A stretch of DNA of 64,000 nucleotides from Simiduia agarivorans SA1 = DSM 21679 (GCF_000305785.2 NC_018868.3:1660001-1724000), one strand, 5' to 3'; positions 29,007 to 38,479 are shown, counted from the stretch's first letter. The notes: generated by a model not told the origin, from the sequence alone. Translations and numbers: made by a program.

Positions 29007-29062
29007 CCTTTGCAAAAGGCACCGGGCAAAAGCGGTTGAACGATCGCAGAGTTTTCCGCGAC
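29007..29062 (+). repeat. 56-bp direct repeat, second copy
   Basis: Second copy of the repeat at 28734-28789; here the left part of the nested hairpin is missing. Confidence 0.8.
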
Positions 29063-29112
29063 CAAGAAACCATAACTTCAGATTCACTGATCCCTTATAG
29101 AGGCGGCATTCA

Positions 29113-29144
29113 CCGTAGGGTGGATTAGCGAAGCGTAATCCACC
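29113..29144. repeat. GTAGGGTGGATT hairpin repeat, copy 2
   Basis: Identical in its 32-bp core to copy 1 at 28504 and lies upstream of the dienelactone-hydrolase gene. Confidence 0.85.
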
Positions 29145-29271
29145 GACTATTCTGCAGAATGGGTGATCGAAAAGCCCGCCTCATTGACATACCTGATCCA
29201 CCGCACAAACCTCACCGTAATCCGCTATAGTGCTTCAACCACTGCCAACCCAATAACAAGAGGCCAGATTC

Positions 29272-30174
29272 ATGAGCGTCAACCCAACACCGCTGAAACC
29301 CTCACAGATTCCTCAGGAAGCCTTCGACTGGTATGACGCTTACGCCCACGGCGCGATGGATCGTCGCACCTTTATGAAAAAACTGGGCACGTTGGTGGCG
29401 GTGGGCTATTCCATGACGGCACTCACATCGGCCTTGTTGCCCAATTACGCTTTGGCAGAGCAGGTGTCATTCAATGACCCGGAGATTATTGCCAGCTATG
29501 AAGAATTTGCCTCACCGGATGGCCACGGCAAAGGCCGCGGGTATCTGGTAAAGCCCACCAAAGAGATAGCCGCGTTTCCCGCCGTATTGGTGATACATGA
29601 AAACCGCGGGCTGAATCCCTATGTGAAAGATGTGGCGCGCCGGTTGGCCAAAGCCGGTTATCTCGCTTTCGCACCCGACGCACTGTTTCCGGTGGGTGGT
29701 TATCCGGGCAATGATGATGCCGGTCGGGCGCTGCAACGCGAGCTGGACCGGGAAAAAATCCAGCAGGATTTTGTTGCGGCGGCGAGACACCTGAAGGCGC
29801 ATGCGCTGAGTACCGGCAAACTGGGTGCCGTGGGATTCTGCTTTGGTGGCTACATGGTCAACTACCTGGCCGCCATCGACAGCGACCTGCTGGATGCCGG
29901 CGTGCCTTTTTACGGTACACCCGCGGCAGAATCACTGCGAAAAAACATCAAGGCGCCGCTCTTGGTCCAGCTGGGCGAACTCGACGAGCGGGTAAACGCT
30001 TCGTGGCCGGAATACGAGCAGGACCTGAAACGCTACAAAGTGGACTACCAGATGCACATGTACAAAAACGCTCACCACGGCTTCCACAACGACTCCACCT
30101 CCCGTTATGACCAGGCCAATGCCGACCTCGCCTGGGAACGCACCCTGGCGTTCTTCGCAAAGCACCTGACCTGA
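29272..30174 (+). CDS. Dienelactone hydrolase family protein with Tat signal
   Basis: A 300-residue protein. Residues about 30-65 are a twin-arginine-type leader preceded by an extension (DRRTFMKKLGTLVAVGYSMTALTSALLPNYALA), so it is likely exported folded. The alpha/beta-hydrolase domain has a Cys nucleophile in GFCFGG (near residue 191), Asp in LVQLGELDERVN and His in AHHGFHN, the DLH triad. Substrates of exported DLH proteins are generally unknown. A ribosome site AAGAGG precedes the ATG. It is monocistronic, followed by a hairpin repeat with a T-run. Confidence 0.9.
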   Translation: MSVNPTPLKPSQIPQEAFDWYDAYAHGAMDRRTFMKKLGTLVAVGYSMTALTSALLPNYALAEQVSFNDPEIIASYEEFASPDGHGKGRGYLVKPTKEIAAFPAVLVIHENRGLNPYVKDVARRLAKAGYLAFAPDALFPVGGYPGNDDAGRALQRELDREKIQQDFVAAARHLKAHALSTGKLGAVGFCFGGYMVNYLAAIDSDLLDAGVPFYGTPAAESLRKNIKAPLLVQLGELDERVNASWPEYEQDLKRYKVDYQMHMYKNAHHGFHNDSTSRYDQANADLAWERTLAFFAKHLT

Positions 30175-30186
30175 TCCCGACGCACA

Positions 30187-30219
30187 CCGTAGGGTGGATT
30201 AAGCAAAGCGCAATCCACC
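30187..30219. repeat. GTAGGGTGGATT hairpin repeat, copy 3, with terminator-like T-run
   Basis: GGTGGATT / AATCCACC stem followed by six T, 12 nt after the hydrolase stop; probably ends that transcript and may also face the convergent operon. Confidence 0.8.
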
Positions 30220-30246
30220 TTTTTTATCAGGAAGCCATTCGACTGT

Positions 30247-31038
30247 TTACCGTGCTATATCTGCGCCCGGATTCCCTTTACGCCATTGCGCAATCGCCCC
30301 GGCCAACAGGGCCAGTGACGGTTGCAGCGCGTTGACCACCTGATCGGGCTGGCCGAAAAGTGTACGGGCTTGCTGTTGTGAACCCAGTTCCAACAAAAAT
30401 GCGCCGCCGGCCGAGTGACCGGCGATGTGCAACGTCTGATTATTCTGTTCGCGCAGGCGGGTTTCATAATCGGGCCGCAACCGCAGCCCGGTGCTGCCCA
30501 AATGCTGCAGCAGCTTTACATCATTCAGCAAATAATCGGTTAATGAAGCGGTTGCCGGGCTGATCGCACGGCTATCAATAATGAGCTGCACACCACCAAT
30601 ATAGTGGGCATCCGCCAGGCTGGCTTCCGGCGGCAACCGGTCGGCATCAAAATGCAGCGCCACAATGGTGAAACCAGCCGCAACCGCCTGCTTCAGCAAC
30701 GCATCATAGCGCGCATAGGCTTGATTAAACCCGGCCTTGTCTTCGATGCGACCACTGCAATGCTGATCCTCCACCGTGAGCACATAGGCACCCAGATTCT
30801 GTTCTGCCAGATATGCCGCGAATGCGCGCGCAGCCGGGTCTATGTATTCGCGTTCACGGCCCTCGGCGCCAGCGCTGGCCTCACCATAGTGTTGGGGCAA
30901 GGTATGATCGGTTGCGATCAACACCTGGATATTGTCTGGTAAGGGCTTAGGCAAATCGCAGGTATTTGCCGCTGCCTTTGCCCACAGGGGGATTGCACAA
31001 ACGGCCATTGTAACGAGACAGGACAAAACAGATTTCAC
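30247..31038 (-). CDS. Exported protein, possible amidase_3-like hydrolase
   Basis: About 263 residues from a GTG at 31038 that overlaps the carboxypeptidase stop (GTGA) and has GGAGA upstream; a longer ATG start is less plausible because it would skip the signal peptide (SCLVTMAVCAIPLWAKAAA). I do not recognise it firmly. Spaced residues could match the zinc set of N-acetylmuramoyl-L-alanine amidases: H45 (TDHTLP), E62/E64 (REREYIDPAARAF), H129 (IVALHFDAD) and E217 (FLLELGS). An alternative is an alpha/beta hydrolase, because GHSAGG (207-212) looks like a nucleophile elbow. Context in a peptidoglycan-catabolic operon favours the amidase reading. Confidence 0.55.
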   Translation of the reverse strand: MKSVLSCLVTMAVCAIPLWAKAAANTCDLPKPLPDNIQVLIATDHTLPQHYGEASAGAEGREREYIDPAARAFAAYLAEQNLGAYVLTVEDQHCSGRIEDKAGFNQAYARYDALLKQAVAAGFTIVALHFDADRLPPEASLADAHYIGGVQLIIDSRAISPATASLTDYLLNDVKLLQHLGSTGLRLRPDYETRLREQNNQTLHIAGHSAGGAFLLELGSQQQARTLFGQPDQVVNALQPSLALLAGAIAQWRKGNPGADIAR

Positions 31039-32405
31039 GAGGACGTCTCCTGCAACGCAACCCATTGACCGTTTAATACCGCGCCCAGTACGCGACTGTT
31101 TTTGCGCACCAAAAACCACGCCGGCATACGACGCCGGGGCAATTGATTGTCCGCCAGTGGTTGCGGCAAGGTCAGCACGGGCCATTGGCTGTTATTGGAA
31201 AGCAACCCAGCGTCACCCACAAAATGACTGTAACCTTCCCTTAATAACCGGGCATAGGCAACATCATCCAGCACAAGTGAATCGGTGAGTGCAAAGGGCC
31301 TTCCGGCATCGTATTCGGCACCGTCCAACTGCAACGATTGATAGCCCGCATAGGGCGACAGATCACCCACATCGGCGATACGCGCATCGCCGTCGCTGTA
31401 GAGCGCTTGCTGAATGCCCATATCGATCTGATAGGAGGGATGACCTTTTACCGTTAATTGCGTGAGCAACAAATCAAACACGCTTTGTTCGCGATTCTCC
31501 GGAATGGCCCAGTAGCTTTCGGGGTTCACGTCGCGATAGGTTTGATGAGCAATGGCGTCCAGTGCCTCCAGCAGCATTTGTGCATTGAGTGCACGAGCCA
31601 CCTGCCGGTTGGGGTCGTTGGGGTAACCGCCCGACTCGATCAGAATCGTGCTGATACCCAGTGCCGCCAGGTTGTCACCAAAGGCGCGGGCCGAATAGGT
31701 GTCGTCGTAACGCCCCACGTACTGCTGCATGGGCGCGGGCATTGTCTGTTTCAGATGGGCAATCAGTTGCATGGCCGCCCGGCGTGAATCGTTTACGGAT
31801 TTGGCCGGATCGTAAGCCGGCGCCAGTACGGAGATCGTCGCGGGTTTGCCATTGCCGTCCACCGCGTAGCGACGATCCTGATCGTGCAAATTGAATCCCA
31901 CGTGCGGCCGGAACCGTTTCGCTTCTGCCATCAGCAGCCGGCCTTCGGGTGTTTGCAGCGCGCGCGCATCGCGATTGATATCGATGCCCTGTGCATTCTG
32001 GCGTTGAAAAATTTCCGCGCCGTCGGGGTTCAGCATCGGTATAACCCGCAAGGTAATTTTATTCTGCAAGCCGGCCCAGCGTGCCGCCTGTTCAGGCGCC
32101 AACAAATGCGCCAACAGATCGAGCACCGCCGCCGTCGCCGTTGGCTCGTCACCGTGCATCTGGGTCCACATCAGCACACGGCGTTCGCCCACACCTAACT
32201 GCAAGGCCTGGATCGGCCGCCCCTGGTAAGACTTACCCAGCGTGTCCAGCTGTACCGCCGGGTGTTGGCCGAGTCGCTGCACGGTGAGCGCGATATCGCG
32301 GGCTTTGATTTGCCAGTGATCCAGTCCGGGTTCGGGTTCAATCGCCATGGCAGCGCCTCCGTAACCCATCAATAAAAACAAAATAAACAGGGGTTTCCAT
32401 TTCAT
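31035..32405 (-). CDS. M14-family zinc carboxypeptidase
   Basis: A 456-residue exported protein (signal peptide to about residue 21). The M14 fold is visible from TLGKSYQGRPIQAL, with zinc ligands H84 and E87 (MHGDEPT) and H174 (FNLHDQ), and the substrate-binding INRDA near 143-147. A catalytic Glu should lie near ILIESGGYP. M14 enzymes trim C-terminal residues or amide-linked DAP (as in MpaA-type amidases). Placed after glcF (25-nt gap) and overlapping the next gene by 4 nt, it probably acts on peptidoglycan peptides in the periplasm. Confidence 0.85.
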   Translation of the reverse strand: MKWKPLFILFLLMGYGGAAMAIEPEPGLDHWQIKARDIALTVQRLGQHPAVQLDTLGKSYQGRPIQALQLGVGERRVLMWTQMHGDEPTATAAVLDLLAHLLAPEQAARWAGLQNKITLRVIPMLNPDGAEIFQRQNAQGIDINRDARALQTPEGRLLMAEAKRFRPHVGFNLHDQDRRYAVDGNGKPATISVLAPAYDPAKSVNDSRRAAMQLIAHLKQTMPAPMQQYVGRYDDTYSARAFGDNLAALGISTILIESGGYPNDPNRQVARALNAQMLLEALDAIAHQTYRDVNPESYWAIPENREQSVFDLLLTQLTVKGHPSYQIDMGIQQALYSDGDARIADVGDLSPYAGYQSLQLDGAEYDAGRPFALTDSLVLDDVAYARLLREGYSHFVGDAGLLSNNSQWPVLTLPQPLADNQLPRRRMPAWFLVRKNSRVLGAVLNGQWVALQETSS

Positions 32406-32430
32406 TGTGATTCAAGCCAGTCAGTAATAC

Positions 32431-33660
32431 TTATTCTTCAATCGGCAAAAAAGTGTGGCGGGCCAGCCACACCAGCCAATGCTCTACCGGCGTTACCGTG
32501 CCACCTTGTAAATGCATCTGGCAGCCGATGTTAGCGGTGAGTAGTGTCGCTGGCAGACTTTGCTGCAAATGACCGAGTTTTTGGTCGCGCAGGCTACGCG
32601 CCATGGCGGGTTCAAAAATGGAATAGCTGCCGGCCGAACCGCAACACAAATGACTGTCGGTAATCGTGGGCAAACTGGCACCCAGATCGGTCAGCAAGCG
32701 CTGAACCGCATCGCTGAGTCCCAGGCCGTGTTGCAAGCTGCAGGGGCAATGAAACGCAATGGGCTCGGCGTTGGCGAGATCGGGCAACACATCCGGCTGT
32801 TGTGCGTGCAACTGCGCGATAACAGTCACTGGGTCACACACCTTGCCAATCAACTCCCGGTCTTCCGCCGTGAGCTGTTGCCCCAGAAGAGCCTCATATT
32901 CAGCCAGCTGCAAACCACAGCCGCTGGCAGTGGACACAATGGCCACGATGTCACCGCGCGCGGCGGCATCACGCCATTGCTGCAGATTTGCACGCGCCAA
33001 TTCCCGCGCTTGCTGCTCGGCACTGGTGTGAGCGCTGAGTGCGCCACAACAACCGTGCACCCATTCCACCGCTACACCGAATTGCGCCAATAAATGCGAC
33101 AGGGCGTTGTCGGTATCGGGGCGAAGGTGCGGCTGTACGCAGCCCGCCTGAATTAAAACCCGTGCGCCGGTCCGTTGTTCAAAAGCATCGGCAAACAACG
33201 GCGCCGGGCCCAACAGGCGCTGCGTGGCCACGGGCAATAATCCGGATAAGCTGCGCGCCAACCCTGTCGCCCACGCCAGAGGCCTGCGCGCTAATAAAAG
33301 GGTGCGCACCAGCGCTCGCTTTATTTTTCGTCGGCGGTTGGGCACCAGAGCATCCACCGTCTCGCGCCCGATCGCCAGCAGGTCATGGTATTGCACGCCG
33401 GAGGGACAGGTGGTTTCGCAATTACGGCAGGTCAGGCAACGATCCAGGTGCTGCTGAGTGGTAGGCCCGGCGCTGCCCGAAGCCAGCATTTCCTTGATGA
33501 GATAAATGCGCCCGCGAGGGCTGTCGAGCTCATCGCCGTTTTGCAAATAGGTGGGACAGGTGGAAGTGCAAAAACCGCAGTGGACACAAGCGCCGACAAT
33601 GGCTTCTGCTTCGGCGGCTTTATCACTGGCCAGCAGTCCCGGCTGCACATTCAGTTGCAT
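32431..33660 (-). CDS. glcF: Glycolate/D-lactate oxidase iron-sulfur subunit
   Basis: A 409-residue GlcF homologue with two [4Fe-4S] motifs, CVHCGFCTSTCP (near 24-35) and CLTCRNCETTCP (near 75-86). Two Cys-rich CCG domains of heterodisulfide-reductase type follow (WVHGCCGALSAH, SHLCCGSAGSYS). It passes electrons from the flavin subunits towards the quinone pool. It overlaps glcE by 10 nt. In this operon D-lactate released by MurQ is a likely substrate, although glycolate is the family standard. Confidence 0.93.
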   Translation of the reverse strand: MQLNVQPGLLASDKAAEAEAIVGACVHCGFCTSTCPTYLQNGDELDSPRGRIYLIKEMLASGSAGPTTQQHLDRCLTCRNCETTCPSGVQYHDLLAIGRETVDALVPNRRRKIKRALVRTLLLARRPLAWATGLARSLSGLLPVATQRLLGPAPLFADAFEQRTGARVLIQAGCVQPHLRPDTDNALSHLLAQFGVAVEWVHGCCGALSAHTSAEQQARELARANLQQWRDAAARGDIVAIVSTASGCGLQLAEYEALLGQQLTAEDRELIGKVCDPVTVIAQLHAQQPDVLPDLANAEPIAFHCPCSLQHGLGLSDAVQRLLTDLGASLPTITDSHLCCGSAGSYSIFEPAMARSLRDQKLGHLQQSLPATLLTANIGCQMHLQGGTVTPVEHWLVWLARHTFLPIEE

Positions 33661-34712
33661 CTGGCCTCCATTGCGAGGTGCTGCTGAAACAGGACCGGAT
33701 TAAACAGAGCGTGAGGATCAAACGCCTGCTTTAGCGCGGAATGCCAATGCGACAAACCTTCACCTAGAACCGGCACGCGGATACCGCGCCACACCCGCAA
33801 TTGGCCGCCCTGCTTACACGCCCAGGATGCCAGCGCATGGTGATTGGCGTTTGCCAACCAGAAGCGGCGACCCTCCCAATCCACCATGGCATGATCCAGC
33901 CATTCGTCCGGCGGCAGTGGTTCGGGGAATGTCAGACTGGCGAGGCTGTCGGCCCGGAATACCGGCGCTTGCCAATGGCTGTGCACATCAAATTGTTCCG
34001 GGTCTGCTTCTGAAAAATCGTCGGGCAACGCTTTATCGATTGCGTTTAACGCCTGTGCGCGGCCTTCAAAGCGCAACACCATCTGGCCCTGCCAATAAAA
34101 ACCACCGCGATAAAACGGCAATAATGCCTGGCAATGTTGCCAGATTCGCATCGCCTCCATCGGCGCTAGCCGGGCAACAAAACACTGGGTTAATTCCGCC
34201 AGCGGTCTGAGCTTCAGGCTCACATCCAACAACACACCCAGGCTGCCCATCGCGCCCACCTGCAGGCGGGTCAGATCATAACCGGCCACATTTTTCACTA
34301 CCTGCCCGCCAAAACGAACGCGCTCGCCCAGTCCGTTAATTAACTGACAACCCAGCAAGCTATCGCGCAAGCCAAAACCAACCGAGCGCTCCGCGCCTTC
34401 CAGCCCCATGGCAATGGCCCCGCCGACGGTGCTGCGATTATCGGGTTGAGGCCATTCGGCCACCAGGCGCTGGCCCTGCTCCGCCAAAACGGATTGTAAA
34501 TGGGATAAACGGGTACCGCCGCGCACGCGCACCACCAGCTCTTCCGGTTGATACTGGATAATGCCGCTGTGGTCGGCGCAGGGCAGTGCCTGCGCCGGAT
34601 GGGTAATGCGCGTGCCATTGCCGGCAATGCGCAGCGCACTCAACCGGCCCGCAACCGCATCCACCACCGCTTCATTAACCGCGGCCACTAATGGCAAGCT
34701 CAGATCACTCAT
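33651..34712 (-). CDS. glcE: Glycolate/D-lactate oxidase FAD-binding subunit
   Basis: A 353-residue subunit with an FAD_binding_4 domain (VVRVRGGTRLSHLQSVLAEQGQRL and NRSTVGGAIAMGLEGAERS, near 60-115). It is shorter than GlcD and lacks the full C-terminal oxidase domain, as is usual for GlcE. It overlaps glcD by 8 nt and glcF by 10 nt, so the three subunits are made together. Confidence 0.92.
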   Translation of the reverse strand: MSDLSLPLVAAVNEAVVDAVAGRLSALRIAGNGTRITHPAQALPCADHSGIIQYQPEELVVRVRGGTRLSHLQSVLAEQGQRLVAEWPQPDNRSTVGGAIAMGLEGAERSVGFGLRDSLLGCQLINGLGERVRFGGQVVKNVAGYDLTRLQVGAMGSLGVLLDVSLKLRPLAELTQCFVARLAPMEAMRIWQHCQALLPFYRGGFYWQGQMVLRFEGRAQALNAIDKALPDDFSEADPEQFDVHSHWQAPVFRADSLASLTFPEPLPPDEWLDHAMVDWEGRRFWLANANHHALASWACKQGGQLRVWRGIRVPVLGEGLSHWHSALKQAFDPHALFNPVLFQQHLAMEARCN

Positions 34713-36153
34713 GCGCCGGCTCCCCGGCCTGACGCGCGCGCAACTGGCGATACTCCCGGCAGCGCGCGAGTGTGGGGACGTGCTTGTCCGGGTTAAACAA
34801 TTGCTGCGGGTCCAGCGCGGCTTTTACCCGCAGGAACTGGCCGATTTCCGCATCGGAAAACTGCAGTGCCATCTGATCATATTTCTCCCGACCCACGCCG
34901 TGCTCGCCGGTAATGGTACCGCCCACGTCCACGCACAGCGCGAGAATATCGGCGGCCAGTCGTTCGGTTTTTTCCAGCTCACCGGGTAGCGAAGCGTCAA
35001 ACAGGATCAGCGGGTGCAGGTTGCCGTCGCCGGCATGAAACACATTCGACACGCGCAAGCCATAGCGATCACTCAATGCCTGAATGCCTTCCAGCACATC
35101 GCCGATGCGGCCACGCGGCACAGTGCCATCAATGCAATAGTAATCCGGGCTCAGGCGGCCAATGGCCGGGAAAGCGCTTTTGCGGCCCTTCCACCAACGT
35201 TGTCGCTGGGTCTCATCGGCGGCCTCCTGCACACGCGCGGCGCCGCTGAGGGCCAATAGCGTTCGCACCTGTTCAAGTTCGGCCGCCACTTCCAATGGAT
35301 GGCCATCCAGATCAATCAGCAACACCGCGTTAGCGCCCTGGCCATAACCCGGCTGACAAAACGCCTCGGCCGCCTGAATCGCAAAGTGGTCCATCATTTC
35401 CATGGCGGCGGGAATAATGCCGGCTCGGATAATTGCCGATACCGCGTCACAGGCCGGACGCACCTTGTCATACACCGCTAACAAGGTCCGGGTCTTTTCC
35501 GGCATCGGGGTAAGCGAAAGCGTAATTTCCGTCACAATGCCCAAGCAGCCTTCAGACCCGTGCACCAACGCCAATAAATCCATACCCGTTTGCTCGCCGC
35601 GGTGCGCACCCATGCACAGAATCTCGCCGCGGGCATCCACCAGTCGCAACGACTGCACGTTGTTGACGGTAACGCCGTATTTCAGGCAATGCACTCCGCC
35701 CGCATTTTCAGCCACGTTGCCGCCTACAGAGCAGGCGATGTGCGACGAAGGATCGGGCGCGTAATACAAGCCGTGCACCCGCGCGGCCTCACTGACCCGG
35801 GCGTTGACCACGCCGGGCTGCACGCGGGCAATGCGTCGTGTTGGGTCCAGTTCCAGAATTTCACGCATGCGACTGGTGACCAGAAGCATGCCATCGCGCT
35901 TGGGCAGGGCGCCGGCCGACAGCCCCGTACCCGCGCCGCGCGCAACCAAGGGCACCTGAAAGCGGGCAGCGGCTTTTACCACCGTCTGCACTTCCGCTTC
36001 CGATTCAGCCAACACCACCAGCGCCGGGGTCTCGCTGTACACCGCCAGCGCATCACAGGCGTAGACTGCACACTGCTCGGATTCCAACAATAACCGGTTT
36101 GCCGGTAGCTGTTGGCGCAAGTGTTTTATCAGTGCTTGCAGCTCTTGGGTCAT
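34705..36153 (-). CDS. glcD: Glycolate/D-lactate oxidase catalytic subunit
   Basis: A 482-residue flavoprotein starting at the ATG at 36153; the frame is open further upstream but that part is antisense-like and overlaps nagX. The FAD-binding domain has PLVARGAGTGLSAGALP and DPSSHIACSVGGNVAENAGGVHCLKYG. The C-terminal FAD-oxidase domain has SNVFHAGDGNLHPLILFD and GGTITGEHGVGREK, typical of GlcD/D-lactate dehydrogenases. Its start codon shares a base with the nagX stop (TAATG), so the oxidase genes are translationally linked to peptidoglycan genes. GlcD proteins oxidise glycolate and D-lactate. Confidence 0.93.
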   Translation of the reverse strand: MTQELQALIKHLRQQLPANRLLLESEQCAVYACDALAVYSETPALVVLAESEAEVQTVVKAAARFQVPLVARGAGTGLSAGALPKRDGMLLVTSRMREILELDPTRRIARVQPGVVNARVSEAARVHGLYYAPDPSSHIACSVGGNVAENAGGVHCLKYGVTVNNVQSLRLVDARGEILCMGAHRGEQTGMDLLALVHGSEGCLGIVTEITLSLTPMPEKTRTLLAVYDKVRPACDAVSAIIRAGIIPAAMEMMDHFAIQAAEAFCQPGYGQGANAVLLIDLDGHPLEVAAELEQVRTLLALSGAARVQEAADETQRQRWWKGRKSAFPAIGRLSPDYYCIDGTVPRGRIGDVLEGIQALSDRYGLRVSNVFHAGDGNLHPLILFDASLPGELEKTERLAADILALCVDVGGTITGEHGVGREKYDQMALQFSDAEIGQFLRVKAALDPQQLFNPDKHVPTLARCREYRQLRARQAGEPAHE

Positions 36154-37325
36154 TACACTTTCCAGATAATGGCGCGTTTGTACATTTGCCACAAAACGCC
36201 ATAGAAAATCAACAAACAGGTCACTGCAAACGCCAGCGAGCCTGGGTAGGCACCCAACAAGGGCGCAAAGAACTGAGTATAGAGCCAGTGCTTGAGGCTC
36301 GCCTCGCCGGCGGGGATCATCACCAGTAGTCGCCCCACCACACCAGCAAGCATGAACAGCGCAATGGCATTCACACCAAATACCAACAGGGGCGACAGCC
36401 ATCGCTGATGGCCACGGACATCGCACAGCCAATACAGACTGGCCAACAACAATTGTGAAACGCCGGCGGTTACCAGCACAAAGCTTGGCGTCCACAGGGC
36501 TTTATTGATTGGGCAAACGGGGTGCAATAACTGCCCCGCCACCAGCATCAATACGCCGCCGGCAAACCAGATTTCGAGTCGCGAAGAATGACCCGCTGCC
36601 TTTAATTGCAAACCCGCCAGTACGCCCAGCAATCCAGAGCTGATGGCCGGCAAGGTGGTGAGCAGTCCCTCCGGATCAAACGCAAAGGGTTGCGCAGTCT
36701 GGTAGTAAAGATGCTCGCGCCCTAACAATAACTGATCCAGCCAGGCACTGAAATGATTCCCAAACACCAGTTGGCCGCGATAAATTTCACCGGTGTCATC
36801 TGCATAGGGGATCGAGAGCATCAGGGCATAGGCCAGCCACATGAACACCAATGTCGCAAGCCACAATAACCACTGGCGCTTCTGACATAACCAGGCCAGG
36901 TAACAACAGGCCAGATACACCAGCGCGATGCGTTGCAATACGCCCAGAATGCGCACATCCAGTAGCTGATCGCGCCACCAACTGAATTCCGGTTTAGCGA
37001 AGGGAAAATAAAACAGCGCGAGAAACAAGCCCAAACCAAATAATTTCGCCGCCCGCAGCCAGGTGCTGCGACCGGGCAAGGCGAAGGTTTCACCTTTTTG
37101 CGCCAGCACAATGCTGAGCCCTACCACGTAAAGAAACAAAGGAAAAATCACATCAGTGGGGGTCCAACCGTGCCATTCGGCGTGCGCCAATGGCGCATAC
37201 ACATGCGACCAGCTGCCCGGATTATTGACCAGCACCATGGCGGCAATGGCCAGACCGCGCAACACATCCACGCTCATCAGCCGACCGGCCGGGCGCGCGG
37301 CCAGTATATGGTCGATATGATTCAT
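36153..37325 (-). CDS. NagX-like membrane acyltransferase (HGSNAT/DUF5009 family)
   Basis: A 390-residue membrane protein with about ten helices. The N-terminal signature RLMSVDVLRGLAIAAMVLVNNPG (15-37) and HAEWHGWTPTDVIFPLFLYVVG (48-69) match the heparan-alpha-glucosaminide N-acetyltransferase-like family called NagX in N-acetylglucosamine utilisation clusters. The His in WHGWT-type motif is the presumed acetyl acceptor. Its exact role in bacteria is not settled. It overlaps namZ by 4 nt and glcD by one base. Confidence 0.85.
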   Translation of the reverse strand: MNHIDHILAARPAGRLMSVDVLRGLAIAAMVLVNNPGSWSHVYAPLAHAEWHGWTPTDVIFPLFLYVVGLSIVLAQKGETFALPGRSTWLRAAKLFGLGLFLALFYFPFAKPEFSWWRDQLLDVRILGVLQRIALVYLACCYLAWLCQKRQWLLWLATLVFMWLAYALMLSIPYADDTGEIYRGQLVFGNHFSAWLDQLLLGREHLYYQTAQPFAFDPEGLLTTLPAISSGLLGVLAGLQLKAAGHSSRLEIWFAGGVLMLVAGQLLHPVCPINKALWTPSFVLVTAGVSQLLLASLYWLCDVRGHQRWLSPLLVFGVNAIALFMLAGVVGRLLVMIPAGEASLKHWLYTQFFAPLLGAYPGSLAFAVTCLLIFYGVLWQMYKRAIIWKV

Positions 37326-38479
37326 TGTTCCGCGTAGATCAGATAGGGTTTGCGTTGCTCGCGAAAGCGGGCGATATCCTCAGCCCAACTGGCTTCAATC
37401 TGCGCCTGGGATTGGCCTGCAATAATGGCTTTGCGCAATTTATCGGTGCCGGCGAGCTTGTCAAAAAATGCGGCGCGGGTAAAAAACGCGTCACCCTGTG
37501 CGCCCAGGCGTTGATACCAATTCAGCAGATAGCTCAGCGAAAATTTCGACGACACCGGCACAGCTCGCAGATCATCGCCGCGCAGCATCACCCCATTGTG
37601 CTTCGGGTTTTCCGAGGCACCGGGTTTGGGTACCGGCGTGAATTGAAACTGGCCGTTGCCATCCGCAGGATGCCCCAGCACCTGAAACGGAAAGTCCGTG
37701 CCACGCCCCACACTCACATCGGTGCCTTCAAACAAACCCAGCGAAGGATAGAGTCTCACCGACAAGGCATTGGGCAAATTGGGTGATGGGCGTACAGGCA
37801 ATGTATAAGGCGTGTTGCGATTGTAGTGGGTAACTGCCCGCACACTCAGCTGGCATTGTGCGCCGCCGTCCAGCCAGCCTTCACCGTTAATCATGCGCGC
37901 CAGCTCACCTACCGTGAGGCCATGCACCAACGGAATCGGGTGCATGCCCACAAAACTTTTAAACGCCGGCTCCAGCACCGGGCCCGCCACCTGATCGATC
38001 AGCGGATTGGGTCTGTCCAATACCAACAAAGGCACCTGATGATCGGCGCAAGCCTGCATCAGATAGTGCAGTGAACTGATGTAAGTGTAGTAACGCACGC
38101 CCACATCCTGGATATCGAACACCAGCAGATCCACGTCGGTAAGATCTTCAGCATCGGGACCGTATTTTCCGCCATAGAGCGACACCACCGGCAAACCGGT
38201 CATTGCATCGCGGCCGCCTTCTACCACACCGCCGTTTTCCACATTGCCGCGGATGCCGTGCTCGAGTGCGAACACTTTCTGCACCACCACGCCGCGCGCC
38301 AGCATGGCATCAATCAGATGCTGATCGCCCACACGCGAGGTCTGGTTAACCACCAGACCCAGGCGCGTCTGTTTCAGATAATCTTCAGCAAAATCCAGTT
38401 GGGCGGCACCCACCACCGGGTGCGCACTGACCAGAGATGACAATAAAACCGAAACGAGAAAAAGCAGCCAGGCGCGCAT
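37322..38479 (-). CDS. namZ: Exo-beta-N-acetylmuramidase NamZ (DUF1343, GH171)
   Basis: About 385 residues from the ATG at 38479, which shares a base with the lysA stop. A signal peptide (RAWLLFLVSVLLSSLVSA) sends it to the periplasm or outside. DUF1343 signatures are FALEHGIRGNVENGG (near 75-90, with the proposed catalytic Glu), VVSLYGGKYGPDAEDLTDVDLLVFDIQDVGVRYYTY and VLDRPNPL. NamZ cleaves MurNAc from the non-reducing end of peptidoglycan chains or MurNAc-GlcNAc. It supplies MurNAc for the kinase and MurQ pathway encoded at 24-28 kb. Confidence 0.93.
   Translation of the reverse strand: MRAWLLFLVSVLLSSLVSAHPVVGAAQLDFAEDYLKQTRLGLVVNQTSRVGDQHLIDAMLARGVVVQKVFALEHGIRGNVENGGVVEGGRDAMTGLPVVSLYGGKYGPDAEDLTDVDLLVFDIQDVGVRYYTYISSLHYLMQACADHQVPLLVLDRPNPLIDQVAGPVLEPAFKSFVGMHPIPLVHGLTVGELARMINGEGWLDGGAQCQLSVRAVTHYNRNTPYTLPVRPSPNLPNALSVRLYPSLGLFEGTDVSVGRGTDFPFQVLGHPADGNGQFQFTPVPKPGASENPKHNGVMLRGDDLRAVPVSSKFSLSYLLNWYQRLGAQGDAFFTRAAFFDKLAGTDKLRKAIIAGQSQAQIEASWAEDIARFREQRKPYLIYAEQ

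Larger units (their letters stand above)
28454..29271. other. Gene-free repeat-rich region
   Basis: No convincing coding region is seen in these 818 bases. They hold two copies of the GTAGGGTGGATT hairpin repeat, a nested hairpin structure (28668-28753), a 56-bp direct duplication, a hairpin with 8-bp arms (CCATCAAG / CTTGATGG, 28812-28838) and a segment AAGGAGTCTGTCCCC typical of mobile-element flanks. The patchwork suggests remains of non-autonomous mobile DNA. Confidence 0.6.
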
